NCBI GenBank assembly: GCA_028288285.1
Contig: JAQBNZ010000074.1
Span: 1-35,629 of the forward strand
Source of the DNA: Mucilaginibacter sp.
GTDB taxonomy: Bacteria; Bacteroidota; Bacteroidia; Sphingobacteriales; Sphingobacteriaceae
DNA length: 35,629 nt
Reading direction: 5' to 3'
Positions within the stretch are counted from its first letter, which is position 1, and the number at the start of each line of letters is the position of its first letter. The position numbers and the translations under genes are program-made. This document shows, piece after piece, positions 24,980 through 34,230 of the stretch. The notes below the pieces were generated by a model. The model saw only the letters and a list, made by a program, of their open reading frames with translations, made no database searches and had not been told where the DNA came from.

Positions 24980-25966
24980 ATGAAATACAGAAATTTAGGC
25001 AATACCGGGGTTAAGCTTTCTGCAATTGGTTTAGGCTGCATGGGTATGAGCCACGCTTATGGCGAACCTGATGATGCAGAATCTATAGCTACGCTAAACA
25101 AGGCAATTGAACTGGGTATTAACTTTTGGGATACTGCCGACGTTTATGGCAACGGGCAAAATGAGAAACTGGTGGCGCAGGTGCTAAAACCTAACCGCGA
25201 TAAGGTGTTCATTGCCACTAAATTTGGATTTAGAGCAGGTGCTGATGGAAAACTAAGTACCTTTGACGGTTCGCCCGCATACATGAAAACTGCTGTTGAA
25301 GCCAGCCTTAAACGTTTGCAAACCGACGTGATAGACCTGTACTACGCACACCGCATTGACCCTGATGTGCCCGTTGAAGAAATGGTTGGAGCCATGGCTG
25401 ATCTGGTAAAAGAAGGCAAGGTGAAGCATATTGGTTTATCAGAAGCATCTGCAAACAGCATCCGCAGGGCCCATGCCGTGCATCCTATATCTGCTTTGCA
25501 AAGCGAATACTCTTTATTAACCCGGGATGTGGAGGCCGAAATATTGCCGCTATGTAAGGAATTGGGTATATCCTTTGTGCCATTTAGTCCGCTGGCCCGC
25601 GGATTGGTAACCAATAAGCTGGACGTATCGGAATTAAAAGATGGCGATTTCCGTAAATCGCTGCCTCGTTACCAGCAAGATCATGCACAAAATAACAGTT
25701 TACTTGCTCAAGGCTTTGCCGAAATAGCATCCGTCATTGGCTGCTCACCAGCTCAATTGGCACTGGCCTGGGTATTGAACCAGGGAGATAATATTATTCC
25801 TATCCCCGGAACAAAAAAACGCAAGTATTTACAAGAAAATGCAGGAAGTGTTGATATAACGTTATCTGCACAAAACCTGATTGATATTGAAGCCCTGCTC
25901 AAAAAATACCCTGATACTGGCGAAAGGTATAACGAAGGGAACTGGAAGTTTGTGGATAGAAATTAA
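24980..25966 (+). CDS. Aldo/keto reductase (AKR)
   Basis: The protein has 328 residues and covers a full (beta/alpha)8 AKR domain. [24 protein letters not shown] is the family N-terminus. The catalytic tetrad is D51 and Y56 in [15 protein letters not shown]81 in FIATKFGF, and H124 in [12 protein letters not shown]. The later segments [14 protein letters not shown] [10 protein letters not shown] and the NADPH-binding [19 protein letters not shown] are present. It resembles the AKR13/YakC-like group. It should reduce aldehydes or ketones with NADPH in the cytoplasm. It is a single-gene unit closed by an inverted repeat at 25983-26020. Confidence 0.96.
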   Translation: MKYRNLGNTGVKLSAIGLGCMGMSHAYGEPDDAESIATLNKAIELGINFWDTADVYGNGQNEKLVAQVLKPNRDKVFIATKFGFRAGADGKLSTFDGSPAYMKTAVEASLKRLQTDVIDLYYAHRIDPDVPVEEMVGAMADLVKEGKVKHIGLSEASANSIRRAHAVHPISALQSEYSLLTRDVEAEILPLCKELGISFVPFSPLARGLVTNKLDVSELKDGDFRKSLPRYQQDHAQNNSLLAQGFAEIASVIGCSPAQLALAWVLNQGDNIIPIPGTKKRKYLQENAGSVDITLSAQNLIDIEALLKKYPDTGERYNEGNWKFVDRN

Positions 25967-25982
25967 TTTTCCTGGTTAATAG

Positions 25983-26020
25983 CGTAGAAATACCTGATAT
26001 ATAAAACAGGTATTTCTACG
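25983..26020 (+). terminator. Probable terminator hairpin after the AKR gene
   Basis: Perfect 14-bp arms CGTAGAAATACCTG (25983-25996) and CAGGTATTTCTACG (26007-26020) flank a 10-base loop, 16 bases after the stop. There is no T-run, so it is a strong hairpin but not a canonical intrinsic terminator. Confidence 0.65.
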
Positions 26021-26273
26021 TATTGTAGGCATAAAAATCAACTTCTATATTTATCGAAGCGTAAACCTTATCAAATTTTAAAGTCAGCTCGCCTGGTACA
26101 GGGGGGGGCTTGGCCGGGCGAGGGGGGCTGATTTCTAAAATTTTTTAATAGTTAAAGTTTTCTGAAACAGGGTTTCCCAAAAGGAAACCTTGTTTTGGTT
26201 AAATGCAATTTATAAATATGCTGTTGTGCAATGGAAAATGTGCCGGGCTGCGAAAAAAAATAAGCGAGTGAGA
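26021..26273. other. Spacer between convergent AKR and VOC genes with G-rich island and hairpin
   Basis: The spacer has no credible gene. It contains a GC-rich island at 26084-26131, with a run of eight G's at 26101-26108 and six at 26122-26127, and a separate inverted repeat at 26165-26195. The remainder is AT-rich. A 74-codon frame from 26190 runs mostly antisense to the VOC gene and is discounted. Confidence 0.6.
26165..26195 (+). terminator. Inverted repeat, possible terminator
   Basis: AAACAGGGTTTCC (26165-26177) pairs with GGAAACCTTGTTT (26183-26195) with one G-T wobble around a CAAAA loop, followed by TGGTT. It lies between convergent genes and may end transcription from either side. 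Confidence 0.5.
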
Positions 26274-26774
26274 TTAATCACCATTATATGCTCTTTCAAG
26301 CGCAGGCAGGTCAAGCTTTTTCATAGGGAACATAGCATTCATCACACGGCTTGCTTTTTCAGCATCCGGATCGATAAGCATATCTACAAATTTGGTTGGA
26401 ACAATTTGCCATGATATCCCAAACTTGTCTTTTAACCACCCGCATTGCTGTGCTTTTGGGTCGCCCCCGATGTTTAGTTTTTCCCAATAATAATCCACCT
26501 CATCCTCTGTTTCACAATTCACAATAAAAGATATGGATTCATTGAATTTAAAAACCGGACCGCCATTCAAGCCGGTAAATGTTTGTCCATCCAGCACAAA
26601 TTCAATGGTCATAACGGAGCCTATGGGCATTTTATGGATGTCTTTCCCGGCCTCGGTATAACGGGAAATGCGCCCTATGCTTGAATTTTTAAAGATGGAT
26701 GTGTAAAATTTAGCGGCTTCTTCTGCCTGGCTGTCAAACCACAGGTTTGACGTGATCCTTTGGGTGTGTGCCAT
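26274..26774 (-). CDS. VOC-family (PhnB/glyoxalase-like) protein
   Basis: The protein has 166 residues. The opening QRITSNLWFDSQAEEAAKFYTSIFKNSSIG and the later MTIEFVLDGQTFTGLNGGPVFKFNESISFIVNCETEDEVDYYWEKL are typical of the PhnB-like (3-demethylubiquinone methyltransferase-like) branch of the VOC superfamily. GISWQIVP and the MMxMKKLD-type tail complete the domain. Despite the old name, members are not methyltransferases, and the activity here is unknown. A metal site cannot be fixed with confidence. It is cytoplasmic, transcribed alone and convergent with the AKR gene. Confidence 0.92.
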   Translation of the reverse strand: MAHTQRITSNLWFDSQAEEAAKFYTSIFKNSSIGRISRYTEAGKDIHKMPIGSVMTIEFVLDGQTFTGLNGGPVFKFNESISFIVNCETEDEVDYYWEKLNIGGDPKAQQCGWLKDKFGISWQIVPTKFVDMLIDPDAEKASRVMNAMFPMKKLDLPALERAYNGD

Positions 26775-26940
26775 AACGTTCTTTTCGCTTTAGGTTAAAT
26801 GGTTAATACATACCTGTTTAGCAACAGGTTAAATTGTTTTTTTGTTTGGCGGAAAAGAACAAAAAGCTGCAAGCCGTATCAACTCAATGCTAAATCCTCT
26901 TATCTTAGCAAGGTATTATCCAATTGAACCAACCTGAACA

Positions 26941-27333
26941 ATGAAAATATTTAATCTTATTTTTTGCATATTATTTGTACTGTTTGCCGCTTTGCAATAC
27001 AACGACCCCGACCCTTATATATGGATGCCTATCTATCTATACAGTGCGGCACTTTGCTACCAGGCGGCTCAAAAGAAATTTTACCCTAAAGCTTATCTTG
27101 TTGGTATTGTAGTTTACAGCGCTTATGCCATTTATTTGTTTTTCGACAAAACCGGCGTACTTGATTGGGTACGTGAACATAATTCAGAAAGCATGGTGCA
27201 AACCATGAAAGCCGAGAAGCCATGGATAGAAGAATCGCGTGAGTTTTTTGGACTAATGATATTAATTGTGGTGATAGGAATTAATTGGGCATACATGAAG
27301 AGGGTGAGGAGAAGAAGTAGTATTGTGCGGTGA
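26941..27333 (+). CDS. TMEM220-family small membrane protein
   Basis: The protein has 130 residues. Hydrophobic helices lie at about 3-20, 27-43, 49-66 and 101-119. The motif FAALQYNDPDPYIWMPIY just after the first helix is the signature of the transmembrane 220 family, found in Bacteroidetes and eukaryotes. The C-terminal tail is basic (MKRVRRRSS). No function has been established for bacterial members. Upstream TATCTTAG at 26901-26908 is a one-mismatch -7 box. It stands alone, divergent from the VOC gene. Confidence 0.85.
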   Translation: MKIFNLIFCILFVLFAALQYNDPDPYIWMPIYLYSAALCYQAAQKKFYPKAYLVGIVVYSAYAIYLFFDKTGVLDWVREHNSESMVQTMKAEKPWIEESREFFGLMILIVVIGINWAYMKRVRRRSSIVR

Positions 27334-27400
27334 TAATATTACATCCTCCTGAAAACCTGTTTCTTGATATTCATTATCTTCGCCCAATTAAACTACTTAC

Positions 27401-27856
27401 ATGAACTATCTTTTAAAACACACGGGCAAATTATTATTACTTGCTATTATAGTAACCATAGCAGCTTGCAACAGTGATACTAAAACCGGCTCAACTACAG
27501 ATACTACTAAAGCTGATACCACACCGGTAAAGCCTAAACCAGCAGCAGCAGACAGTGGCCATTTGGTAGGGGTATGGCATGATGAAACAATCAAATCTGA
27601 TAAAGGAGAGCAGATAGCTTATGAGGTAGTAAGTAGTGGCAAAAAGATTTATATACAAGCAATTACTTTTATTGGTAATGATTTAAAGGTGAATGACACC
27701 CCGCCTATATCTCCATCAGCAACGGAAATAAAAAAAAACGGCGATCATTTTGTAAGTGTTGAGCGCCCTGCCGAAACCTACAAAGTTGATAAAAAAGGCA
27801 ACCTGCTTATTTATGATAATGCGGAACTTGTAGCAATTTGTAAAAAGTTATTGTAG
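27401..27856 (+). CDS. Small lipoprotein of unknown function
   Basis: The protein has 151 residues. The lipoprotein signal ends in lipobox IAAC with Cys 23. A low-complexity Thr/Asp/Lys/Pro linker (about 24-52) follows, then a small beta-rich domain beginning HLVGVWHDETIKSDKGEQIAYEVV. The GxW opening resembles lipocalin-like or copper-resistance-type small barrels, but no family is clear. It should be anchored in the envelope. Upstream TATCTTCG at 27374-27381 is a weak -7 match. It converges on the AsmA-like gene 28 bases away. Confidence 0.75.
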   Translation: MNYLLKHTGKLLLLAIIVTIAACNSDTKTGSTTDTTKADTTPVKPKPAAADSGHLVGVWHDETIKSDKGEQIAYEVVSSGKKIYIQAITFIGNDLKVNDTPPISPSATEIKKNGDHFVSVERPAETYKVDKKGNLLIYDNAELVAICKKLL

Positions 27857-27872
27857 GTACCTTTTTAAGTGG

Positions 27873-27892
27873 CGTAAGTAATCTTACTTACG
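27873..27892. repeat. Perfect palindrome between convergent genes, possible two-way terminator
   Basis: CGTAAGTAA-TC-TTACTTACG has 9-bp arms. It overlaps the last codons and stop of the AsmA-like gene, which ends at 27884, and lies 17 bases after the lipoprotein stop. ATTATTATT follows on the plus strand. Confidence 0.55.
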
Positions 27893-30307
27893 ATTATTAT
27901 TCAGACCTATTTTTAGTTTGCCATTTTCATCATAGGCACGTATGTGTACCACTATACCCTTAAACCGACGCTTTTTTAATTCTTCTTTGTCGGTTATATT
28001 GGCATCTTTTTCGGGGTTCCTTAGCGGAATATCCAAAGCTATATCTGTGCCGCTTGTTAAGCCGTAGACCCCCGCAATATCCATATTTATCACACTGGAG
28101 TTTAATTCCATGGGGTTAATAATGATCTTATCGCCCCGTATGTCAAACCGGGCATTAAGGGTGGGAACCATAATGTTATTAAGATTACGGAACGGAAAGG
28201 CAAACTTACCTACACCGGTTATGGGTTTAAAGTTAAGCAGGGCAGCATCTTTAAGGTTAAGGTCTAATGCTCCGTTTATTGAACGTGGCACCAGGTTACC
28301 GGCATCATTAATACCACCGGTAATATTTGTTTTGGCCGATAAATAGCCCTTTAAATTTTCATAGGTAAAATCCTTCATTCCAAAGTTATCAAAAGCATAG
28401 AAAAATTCGCGCATATTTACATTGCTTACTGTAGTGTTCAAAACAAAACTGTTAAGGTTTTTACCTTGGGTAACCTTACCGTTCATTCGTAATGATCCGC
28501 CAGCATGCTTAACAGTTAGTGTTTTTATAATTACACCATTATCCGTAGTAAGCAGGTCTGCATGAGCATTGGTAGCCAAAAACTTTTTGTAGTGGACATT
28601 GGCTACTTCCAGATGCATTTGGGCCTTGCCGCGTTCCAGTGCATTGCTTAGCTGATCTGCAATGTTGCCACTGTTAGAGCGTGTTGTTTTAACAGGTGCG
28701 GATTTTCGCGGGCTTAAAAAACCTATAAATTCACCCAAATACAATTGCGGGCTCTTTATTTGCCAGGTTAGCAATATTTTTTCGGGAGCGTTGTAATACA
28801 GGTTTAAAAAGTTGTTTACACGGCCAGTCATGGTTGCAATGCTGCGGCCGCTTTGTAAACGGATGTTGCTCAGTATTAAATCATCGCCCACAAAATTGAG
28901 CGAGAACGATGATTTTTTAAATAATAGGTTACGGGGAAAGTAGTTAATGTCGGCCTCTTTAACGTGGATGGCACCCTGTACCATGGGCTTGTTAATTTTA
29001 TAATCAACAATATCCGCTCGATACTTTAAATTTATATCTGCCCAACCGTTACTAAATTTGGCAACATTATCCTCAAAAAAATAATTCAGGTCGGCAATGG
29101 GGAAAGTTGACTTAAAGTAACCCGTAGCAATAGGTTTTACCAGATTAACTATGCTGCCGGTATCAATTGTAAAGGGCAGGTGGTTATATGTACCAGAGAG
29201 GCCAATTAGTTTAATAATAGAGTTCTCATCGCCCAAACCTTTGCCATTAACATGGTTGTTGGTAAATGTCCCGATGAAATTGCAATTATCAATTGTGCCG
29301 CCCGGCATAGTTAGGGTATTGCCTTTTGTTTTAGCGGTAATATGCAATAACGGGTCGCCACCAACACCAAAGCTGCCGGAGATGTTTGCGGTAATAGCCA
29401 GGGGTTTACTAAGATTAAAGCGGTTAAGTACCAGTGTAATATTTGGTGAAAGCAGTGCGCTCGCATTTCGCCATAATAGCTGGTCGGCTACTAAATGAAT
29501 GGAAAAGTTAGCCGGGTCTTTAGCCGTTTCAAAAACAGCGCTGATGTTAAACGGGTCATTACCAATAGCCAATGGGGTAGATTTTACATTTATTTTGCCG
29601 GTACTTTCATTATATCCGGCTACAAAATCACCTGTCAGTTGCTTATTCTGTATAAAACTACCATGTAAATTATTAAAAGCCATGCTTTTGGCCAGTACAT
29701 TCAAGTGGAAATCGGCACGCCAGCCGGTATCGGGATAGCTCATGTGCCCCCTCAAATCATTAACCGCGAAGTTGAAAAGCTTGCGCGCTTTCCTATTATC
29801 TATCGTAAAGTTTACATTGCTTAAAGTAAATTTTTTCAACTGTGTTGATGAACTACTTTCAGATTTGTTGTCCTTTACGTTTTTATTATCCTTTTTAAAA
29901 ACCGATGTATTGCTGTAGCCTGTGCTATCAGTAAAAAGATCAATTGCAGCATTACTAATTGCAATGTGGTTAATATCAATAGTACCCCTAAACAGCGCGG
30001 CCGTATTTATTGATATATCAAAGTCCTTAGCATTTAAAAGTGTATGCTTATGACGGTCAAAGTTCTTATCGCGAACCAAAACATTCTTTAGGGACAGAGA
30101 AATATCAGGCAAGCCCTTAAAAAAATTAGGTTTCATATCGCCTATTATGAGGGTGCCGTCAACGCTTTTATCCAGTTGCTCGTTAACCATCTTAAGCACT
30201 TTTGCTTTATTAAAGGTGATATATAAAGTAGCGCCAATTAGTAACAACACTACCAGTAGCACTAAGCCGGCAAGTATCTTAAGGGATGTTTTTAACCACT
30301 TAGGCAT
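27884..30307 (-). CDS. AsmA-like envelope protein
   Basis: The protein has 807 residues. A single membrane anchor (about 8-31, ILAGLVLLVVLLLIGATLYI) is followed by the AsmA N-terminal pattern VNEQLDKSVDGTLIIGDMKPNFFKGLPDISLSLKNVLV. A long beta-rich repeat region follows, with a C-terminal AsmA_2-like part (INPMELNSSVINMDIAGVYGLTSGTDIALDIPL). AsmA/TamB-class proteins form a groove that spans the periplasm and are linked to phospholipid transport or outer-membrane assembly. It is probably fixed in the inner membrane and exposed to the periplasm. It is separated from the DUF2723 gene by a 561-base repeat-filled spacer. Confidence 0.87.
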   Translation of the reverse strand: MPKWLKTSLKILAGLVLLVVLLLIGATLYITFNKAKVLKMVNEQLDKSVDGTLIIGDMKPNFFKGLPDISLSLKNVLVRDKNFDRHKHTLLNAKDFDISINTAALFRGTIDINHIAISNAAIDLFTDSTGYSNTSVFKKDNKNVKDNKSESSSSTQLKKFTLSNVNFTIDNRKARKLFNFAVNDLRGHMSYPDTGWRADFHLNVLAKSMAFNNLHGSFIQNKQLTGDFVAGYNESTGKINVKSTPLAIGNDPFNISAVFETAKDPANFSIHLVADQLLWRNASALLSPNITLVLNRFNLSKPLAITANISGSFGVGGDPLLHITAKTKGNTLTMPGGTIDNCNFIGTFTNNHVNGKGLGDENSIIKLIGLSGTYNHLPFTIDTGSIVNLVKPIATGYFKSTFPIADLNYFFEDNVAKFSNGWADINLKYRADIVDYKINKPMVQGAIHVKEADINYFPRNLLFKKSSFSLNFVGDDLILSNIRLQSGRSIATMTGRVNNFLNLYYNAPEKILLTWQIKSPQLYLGEFIGFLSPRKSAPVKTTRSNSGNIADQLSNALERGKAQMHLEVANVHYKKFLATNAHADLLTTDNGVIIKTLTVKHAGGSLRMNGKVTQGKNLNSFVLNTTVSNVNMREFFYAFDNFGMKDFTYENLKGYLSAKTNITGGINDAGNLVPRSINGALDLNLKDAALLNFKPITGVGKFAFPFRNLNNIMVPTLNARFDIRGDKIIINPMELNSSVINMDIAGVYGLTSGTDIALDIPLRNPEKDANITDKEELKKRRFKGIVVHIRAYDENGKLKIGLNNNRK

Positions 30308-30620
30308 TTTTGGATTTTATTAGTTAATACCTAAATAATTGATTTTGTTTTATTGTAACAGAATGGTTAAACAAGGGGGTGGAATATAAATACAAGATAA
30401 TAAATAACGTTTGTATTAACCATAAGTCATGCAGAAATTGTTTTAGGCAATCTTTCATGCAATTATTAGAGTCTTTGTTAGTACGACGGCAAGTAAGTGA
30501 ATCGTTAGTGTTCCGTTCCGCTGAAAGCGGAACAGAGCGGAACAAATAATAATTTGTCATACTGAACGCAGTGAAGTATCTAATACCGGTCTGCATTTTC
30601 GCCAATGATACTCCACTTCT

Positions 30621-30648
30621 CCCTTGTTGGTGACAACACCAACAAGGG
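30621..30648. repeat. GTTGGTG palindrome, copy 1
   Basis: CCCTTGTTGGTG and CACCAACAAGGG form perfect 12-bp arms around ACAA. Confidence 0.9.
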
Positions 30649-30726
30649 CAAAGCGGAACAGAGCGGAACAGAGCAATGAAGTATCTAATACCGGCATGCA
30701 CTTCGCCAATGATACTCCACTTCGCC

Positions 30727-30750
30727 CTTGTTGGTGTCGTCACCAACAAG
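30727..30750. repeat. GTTGGTG palindrome, copy 2
   Basis: CTTGTTGGTG and CACCAACAAG form perfect 10-bp arms around TCGT. The loop differs from copy 1 but the arms are kept. Confidence 0.9.
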
Positions 30751-30794
30751 CCGCCATGCATTCAAGCTTTGCATGCTCTTCCCCGTCCTAGGGA

Positions 30795-30816
30795 TTGTTG
30801 GTTACAACACCAACAA
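30795..30816. repeat. GTTGGTG palindrome, copy 3 (shortened)
   Basis: TTGTTGGT and ACCAACAA form 8-bp arms around TACAAC. It is followed by GGGC and a run of eleven A's. Confidence 0.8.
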
Positions 30817-30868
30817 GGGCAAAAAAAAAAACGACTCAAGGCCGCTTTATTCAAAATATCAAATCCAA

Positions 30869-33800
30869 TTATTGATTAGGCATCGGCAGGCCTGCAAACT
30901 TGCTTCCATAATCTTTAAGTTGGGCGCTAAGTTTATTGTTTAGCTGCGTTTGGTTATAATCTTTTGTAAGAGAAACCATATTGTTTAGTAACCACATACC
31001 CAGTTGTACATCACGCGGGTTTACCTGGTCGGTACTTTTTTGATACAAGGCATAGTTGTAATTTAACTGATCTGTTATGTAGTCATTAACATTGTTAATT
31101 GTACGTATACCTGTAGCCATATCATTGGCATGGAAAGCGCTTTCGGCCAAATAGTATTTTTTGATGGCAAGGTCGGCAGTCATTATTGCTTCAGGCATAT
31201 TGTCTGTATATTTTTTTAGCACTTTTTTTGCCAGGTCGGGTTTGCTTTCTTTTATCAGGTTATCAGCAAGGGTGGTATACATGCGGGTAACCAGTGGGTA
31301 AAATAAAGTAAGCGATTCATGATCAAGATTCTTAGCAGTTTTAAAATTGCCGAATTTAAACTTGGTCATCATGTTGTTATACATGATCATGGTGTTGCTG
31401 CTTTCAAGTGCCTGGGTAGTGGTATCAGGCGCAAAAGGCATTAGGCGCAATGCAAAGCCTTCGTTATAAAAATACTTATCTAAGCCAAGCATGTTTTCAT
31501 TACCGGCAGTAACGGTAAAGTATATAGGGCGTTTCCAGTTATTATGAGATATGATATCCATAATTGCCAGGTTGTCTTTAGTTACATAATTGGGTGTAAA
31601 GGTAAAGTCCATTTCAGGTACAATGCGTGCCCGCTCCTTAGCCGAAACAACGTTGTTTTTAATCACCTCGTCGGCATTAACAGTAAGTTTAAAGTGTTTA
31701 GTAGGCAGGTAATTGGCGGCTTCAACACCTTCATACAACTGCGCTTTTGTTTGGCTGTCATCAGACGTTATAAAGTCAAAAACCTCTTTCAACTCGGTAG
31801 GGCCGGTTACTTTAGCATCGTTATAATAAATAACATCGCGCACACCTGTCTTAAACTTATCGTTGCTCATGGTGATAGGCAGCGGCTCAGAATCATTCAT
31901 TTTTTGTTTCATCTGGCGTATATACCAATCGGTACCCAGCAAGCTTAAGTTTACTATGCGCACATCAGGCCTAACGCCTTCAACTTCCTGAATGTACCAA
32001 AGCGGGTAGGTATCATTATCGGCAAAGCAAAATAATATAGCATTTGGTGCGCATGAGTTAAGGTAGTTGTATGCCATATCATGCGGCGTCATTTTGGTAG
32101 ACCGATCATGATCGTTCCATTCCTGACTGGCCATTAATACCGGTGCTGCTAACAAGCAAACCGCGGTAGCTATCATGGCGCCGGTTTTTGCATTAAGTTT
32201 TTTGCTTATGAATTCGGCAATCATCAATACACCTAAACCAATCCATATGGCAAAGGCATAAAACGAGCCGGCATAAGCATAATCACGCTCACGTGGTTGT
32301 AATGGATCCTGATTAAGGTAAAGCACAATGGCTAAACCAGTAAAAAAGAATAACACGGTTACCACGCCCGCATCGCGCTGGTTGCGTTTAAAATGAAAGA
32401 CTAATCCCAGCAGCCCAATTATCAACGGCAGAAAATAAAGCCTGTTGTATGCATTGCTTTCAGTTACTGATTTTGGCCACTCTTTTTTAAAGTTTAAACC
32501 ACTTGTCCAATTACCATCAATACTGGTACTACTCATTTGCCCGTCCATTTCATTTGTACGGCCAACAAAGTTCCATAAGAAATAGCGGGTGTACATTTGG
32601 TTAATTTGCCAGGTAGCAAAAAAGCCCAGGTTAGTAGCCATAGTAGGATGTTCTTCCGGCCCCAACTGCGACCACTCCCTATAAAACTGCGGATGATTTG
32701 GCTTTTGGCTAAACATACGCGGAAACAAGGTGTTACGGTCATAAATTGTATTTAACTTTTTGCCGGCTATTTCATATTTGTTTTTGCCCCGGCGATATAT
32801 GTTAGGGCCATTGGTTTGCTCAATTGCTTTTGAATCGAAATACTCGCCATACATTAATGGGGTATCGCCATACTGGTCGCGGTTTAAATAACTGTTTAAA
32901 GCAAAAGCATCCTGCGGATCGCTGTTATTTAAGTTAGTACCGGCCTTAGCACGTATAACAATCATCACAAACGAACTGTAACCAAATAATATAAACACCG
33001 CGCAAATTAAAACACGGTTAAGTGCCGCACGTTTTTCGCGTACTTTTAAAACATATTCTGATAAGGCCAATACCGCAGCAGCAGCTATAAAGCCAACTAT
33101 GCCTGCACTAAGAGTTAATAATAATACAAAGCAGGCAATTGTAATGGCTAATGCCGGGGTTGATGGTTTAATGGTATAGTATATACCGGCCGCCAGTGCG
33201 CCAATAACCAGCACAAAGAAAACGATAGCTCCACTGCCAAAGCCCATACCCAGGGTGTTCACAAAAAACAGATCAGAAAAAGCAGCGCCTTTAACTGTAA
33301 ATTGAATAACGCCCCACAAAATTATAGCTACCGTAATTACACCTAATACAAACGACCAGATGGTTCCCTTTGTAGTAACGTTACTTGCCCGCCTAAAATA
33401 AACAACAAGTGCTATTGCAGGTATAACCAATAAGTTAAGCAAGTGAATACCTATAGACAGGCCCATTACATAGGCAATAAAAATAATCCATTTATCGGCG
33501 CGGGCTTCATCAGCATGGGCGTCCCATTTTAAAATGGCCCAAAAAACAATGGCTGTACATAATGATGATAAGGCGTAAACTTCAGACTCTACTGCCGAGA
33601 ACCAGAAAGTATCAGAGAAAGCGTAGGCCAGTGAACCAACCAGGCCCGATCCTATAATTAATATAAGATTGGTGCTTGTAATTTCTTCATTTGCCTTTAC
33701 CAGTATTTTTTTAGCCAGTGCGGTTATGGTCCAAAACAGGAACATGATGGTTGCACCGCTTGCCAACGCCGATGACATATTGGTAAAGTAGGCCACCTTA

Positions 33801-34015
33801 TTATTATTGCCAAATGATAGCAGAGAAAATACCTTACCTATCATGGTAAATAATGGTGCGCCCGGCTGGTGCGCTACCTGTAACCGGTAGATACAGGCAA
33901 TAAATTCGCCGCAATCCCAAAAACTGGTTGATGGCTCAAGGGTTAAAATGTAGCAGATAGACGCTAAAATAAATGTGGCCCAGCCAAAAATATTGTTGGT
34001 TTTATTATAGTTCAT
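30869..34015 (-). CDS. DUF2723 / GT117-type membrane glycosyltransferase (protein O-mannosyltransferase-like)
   Basis: The protein has 1048 residues. The N-terminus FILASICYILTLEPSTSFWDCGEFIACIYRLQVAHQPGAPLF is the DUF2723 signature. Its D and E after the first helix match the acidic motif of GT-C transferases on the first periplasmic loop. About a dozen hydrophobic helices reach to roughly residue 650, followed by a soluble C-terminal region of about 400 residues with helical repeats (for example TRMYTTLADNLIKESKPDLAKKVLKKY). Such proteins are common in Bacteroidetes and are thought to add sugars from a lipid carrier to exported targets. The exact acceptor is not known. Transcription runs away from tRNA-Gln, with about 215 bases between them. 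Confidence 0.93.
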   Translation of the reverse strand: MNYNKTNNIFGWATFILASICYILTLEPSTSFWDCGEFIACIYRLQVAHQPGAPLFTMIGKVFSLLSFGNNNKVAYFTNMSSALASGATIMFLFWTITALAKKILVKANEEITSTNLILIIGSGLVGSLAYAFSDTFWFSAVESEVYALSSLCTAIVFWAILKWDAHADEARADKWIIFIAYVMGLSIGIHLLNLLVIPAIALVVYFRRASNVTTKGTIWSFVLGVITVAIILWGVIQFTVKGAAFSDLFFVNTLGMGFGSGAIVFFVLVIGALAAGIYYTIKPSTPALAITIACFVLLLTLSAGIVGFIAAAAVLALSEYVLKVREKRAALNRVLICAVFILFGYSSFVMIVIRAKAGTNLNNSDPQDAFALNSYLNRDQYGDTPLMYGEYFDSKAIEQTNGPNIYRRGKNKYEIAGKKLNTIYDRNTLFPRMFSQKPNHPQFYREWSQLGPEEHPTMATNLGFFATWQINQMYTRYFLWNFVGRTNEMDGQMSSTSIDGNWTSGLNFKKEWPKSVTESNAYNRLYFLPLIIGLLGLVFHFKRNQRDAGVVTVLFFFTGLAIVLYLNQDPLQPRERDYAYAGSFYAFAIWIGLGVLMIAEFISKKLNAKTGAMIATAVCLLAAPVLMASQEWNDHDRSTKMTPHDMAYNYLNSCAPNAILFCFADNDTYPLWYIQEVEGVRPDVRIVNLSLLGTDWYIRQMKQKMNDSEPLPITMSNDKFKTGVRDVIYYNDAKVTGPTELKEVFDFITSDDSQTKAQLYEGVEAANYLPTKHFKLTVNADEVIKNNVVSAKERARIVPEMDFTFTPNYVTKDNLAIMDIISHNNWKRPIYFTVTAGNENMLGLDKYFYNEGFALRLMPFAPDTTTQALESSNTMIMYNNMMTKFKFGNFKTAKNLDHESLTLFYPLVTRMYTTLADNLIKESKPDLAKKVLKKYTDNMPEAIMTADLAIKKYYLAESAFHANDMATGIRTINNVNDYITDQLNYNYALYQKSTDQVNPRDVQLGMWLLNNMVSLTKDYNQTQLNNKLSAQLKDYGSKFAGLPMPNQ

Positions 34016-34164
34016 ATATTGGGTTACAGTATTCTTAAGGTTTTTATTTAGCCGAAATTAGTAAAAGAATTATGATGTTGAAGCTAAAAACGTTAATCGT
34101 TAAAATTTTTTAACTAATAGCTACTTGATGGTTAGCGGTTTAAATACTTTTTTAAATTTTGCTT

Positions 34165-34193
34165 TTGAGTATTGAAATTTCGTCTTATATTTG
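34165..34193 (+). promoter_or_regulatory. Bacteroidetes-type promoter for tRNA-Gln
   Basis: TATATTTG (34186-34193) is an exact TAnnTTTG -7 box, and TTG (34165-34167) lies 18 bases upstream as the -33 box. Transcription would start near 34200, about 30 bases before the tRNA. Confidence 0.75.
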
Positions 34194-34230
34194 CATTCCT
34201 TTTTGGGATGGATAACATACCATAAGAGAT

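Larger units (their letters stand above)
30510..30825. repeat. Composite repeat cluster with two ~105-bp units and several palindromes
   Basis: TGAAGTATCTAATACCGG starts at 30572 and again at 30677 (period 105). Each is followed by a CGCCAATGATACTCCACTTC segment and a GTTGGTG-type palindrome. The octamer AGCGGAAC occurs at 30526, 30536, 30652 and 30662. GTTCCGCT/AGCGGAAC is a hairpin at 30515-30533. The segment GTCATACTGAACGCAGTGAAGTATCT (30557-30582) resembles an intergenic motif widespread in Bacteroidetes. Confidence 0.85.
30308..30868. other. Repeat-filled spacer between AsmA-like and DUF2723 genes
   Basis: This 561-base spacer has two parts. From 30308 to about 30505 it is AT-rich and holds the upstream region of the AsmA-like gene. 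From 30510 to 30825 it is a dense set of palindromes and direct repeats, ending in a run of eleven A's. Reading frames of 67-145 codons cross it on both strands but translate the repeats, so I do not call any. Confidence 0.75.

Noticed and set aside
26190..26414. 74-codon plus-strand frame
   Set aside because: Most of it is antisense to the VOC gene and the composition is not protein-like.
30572..30756. Possible CRISPR array
   Set aside because: There are only two long units of about 105 bases with palindromes inside, no short regular repeat/spacer alternation and no cas genes.
30324..30761. 145-codon reverse-strand frame in the repeat-filled spacer
   Set aside because: It translates the palindromic repeats (repeated IGEVHAGIRYF-like and SVPL-like segments) rather than an independent gene.
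31544..31948. 134-codon plus-strand frame
   Set aside because: It is antisense to the DUF2723 gene, without domain content.
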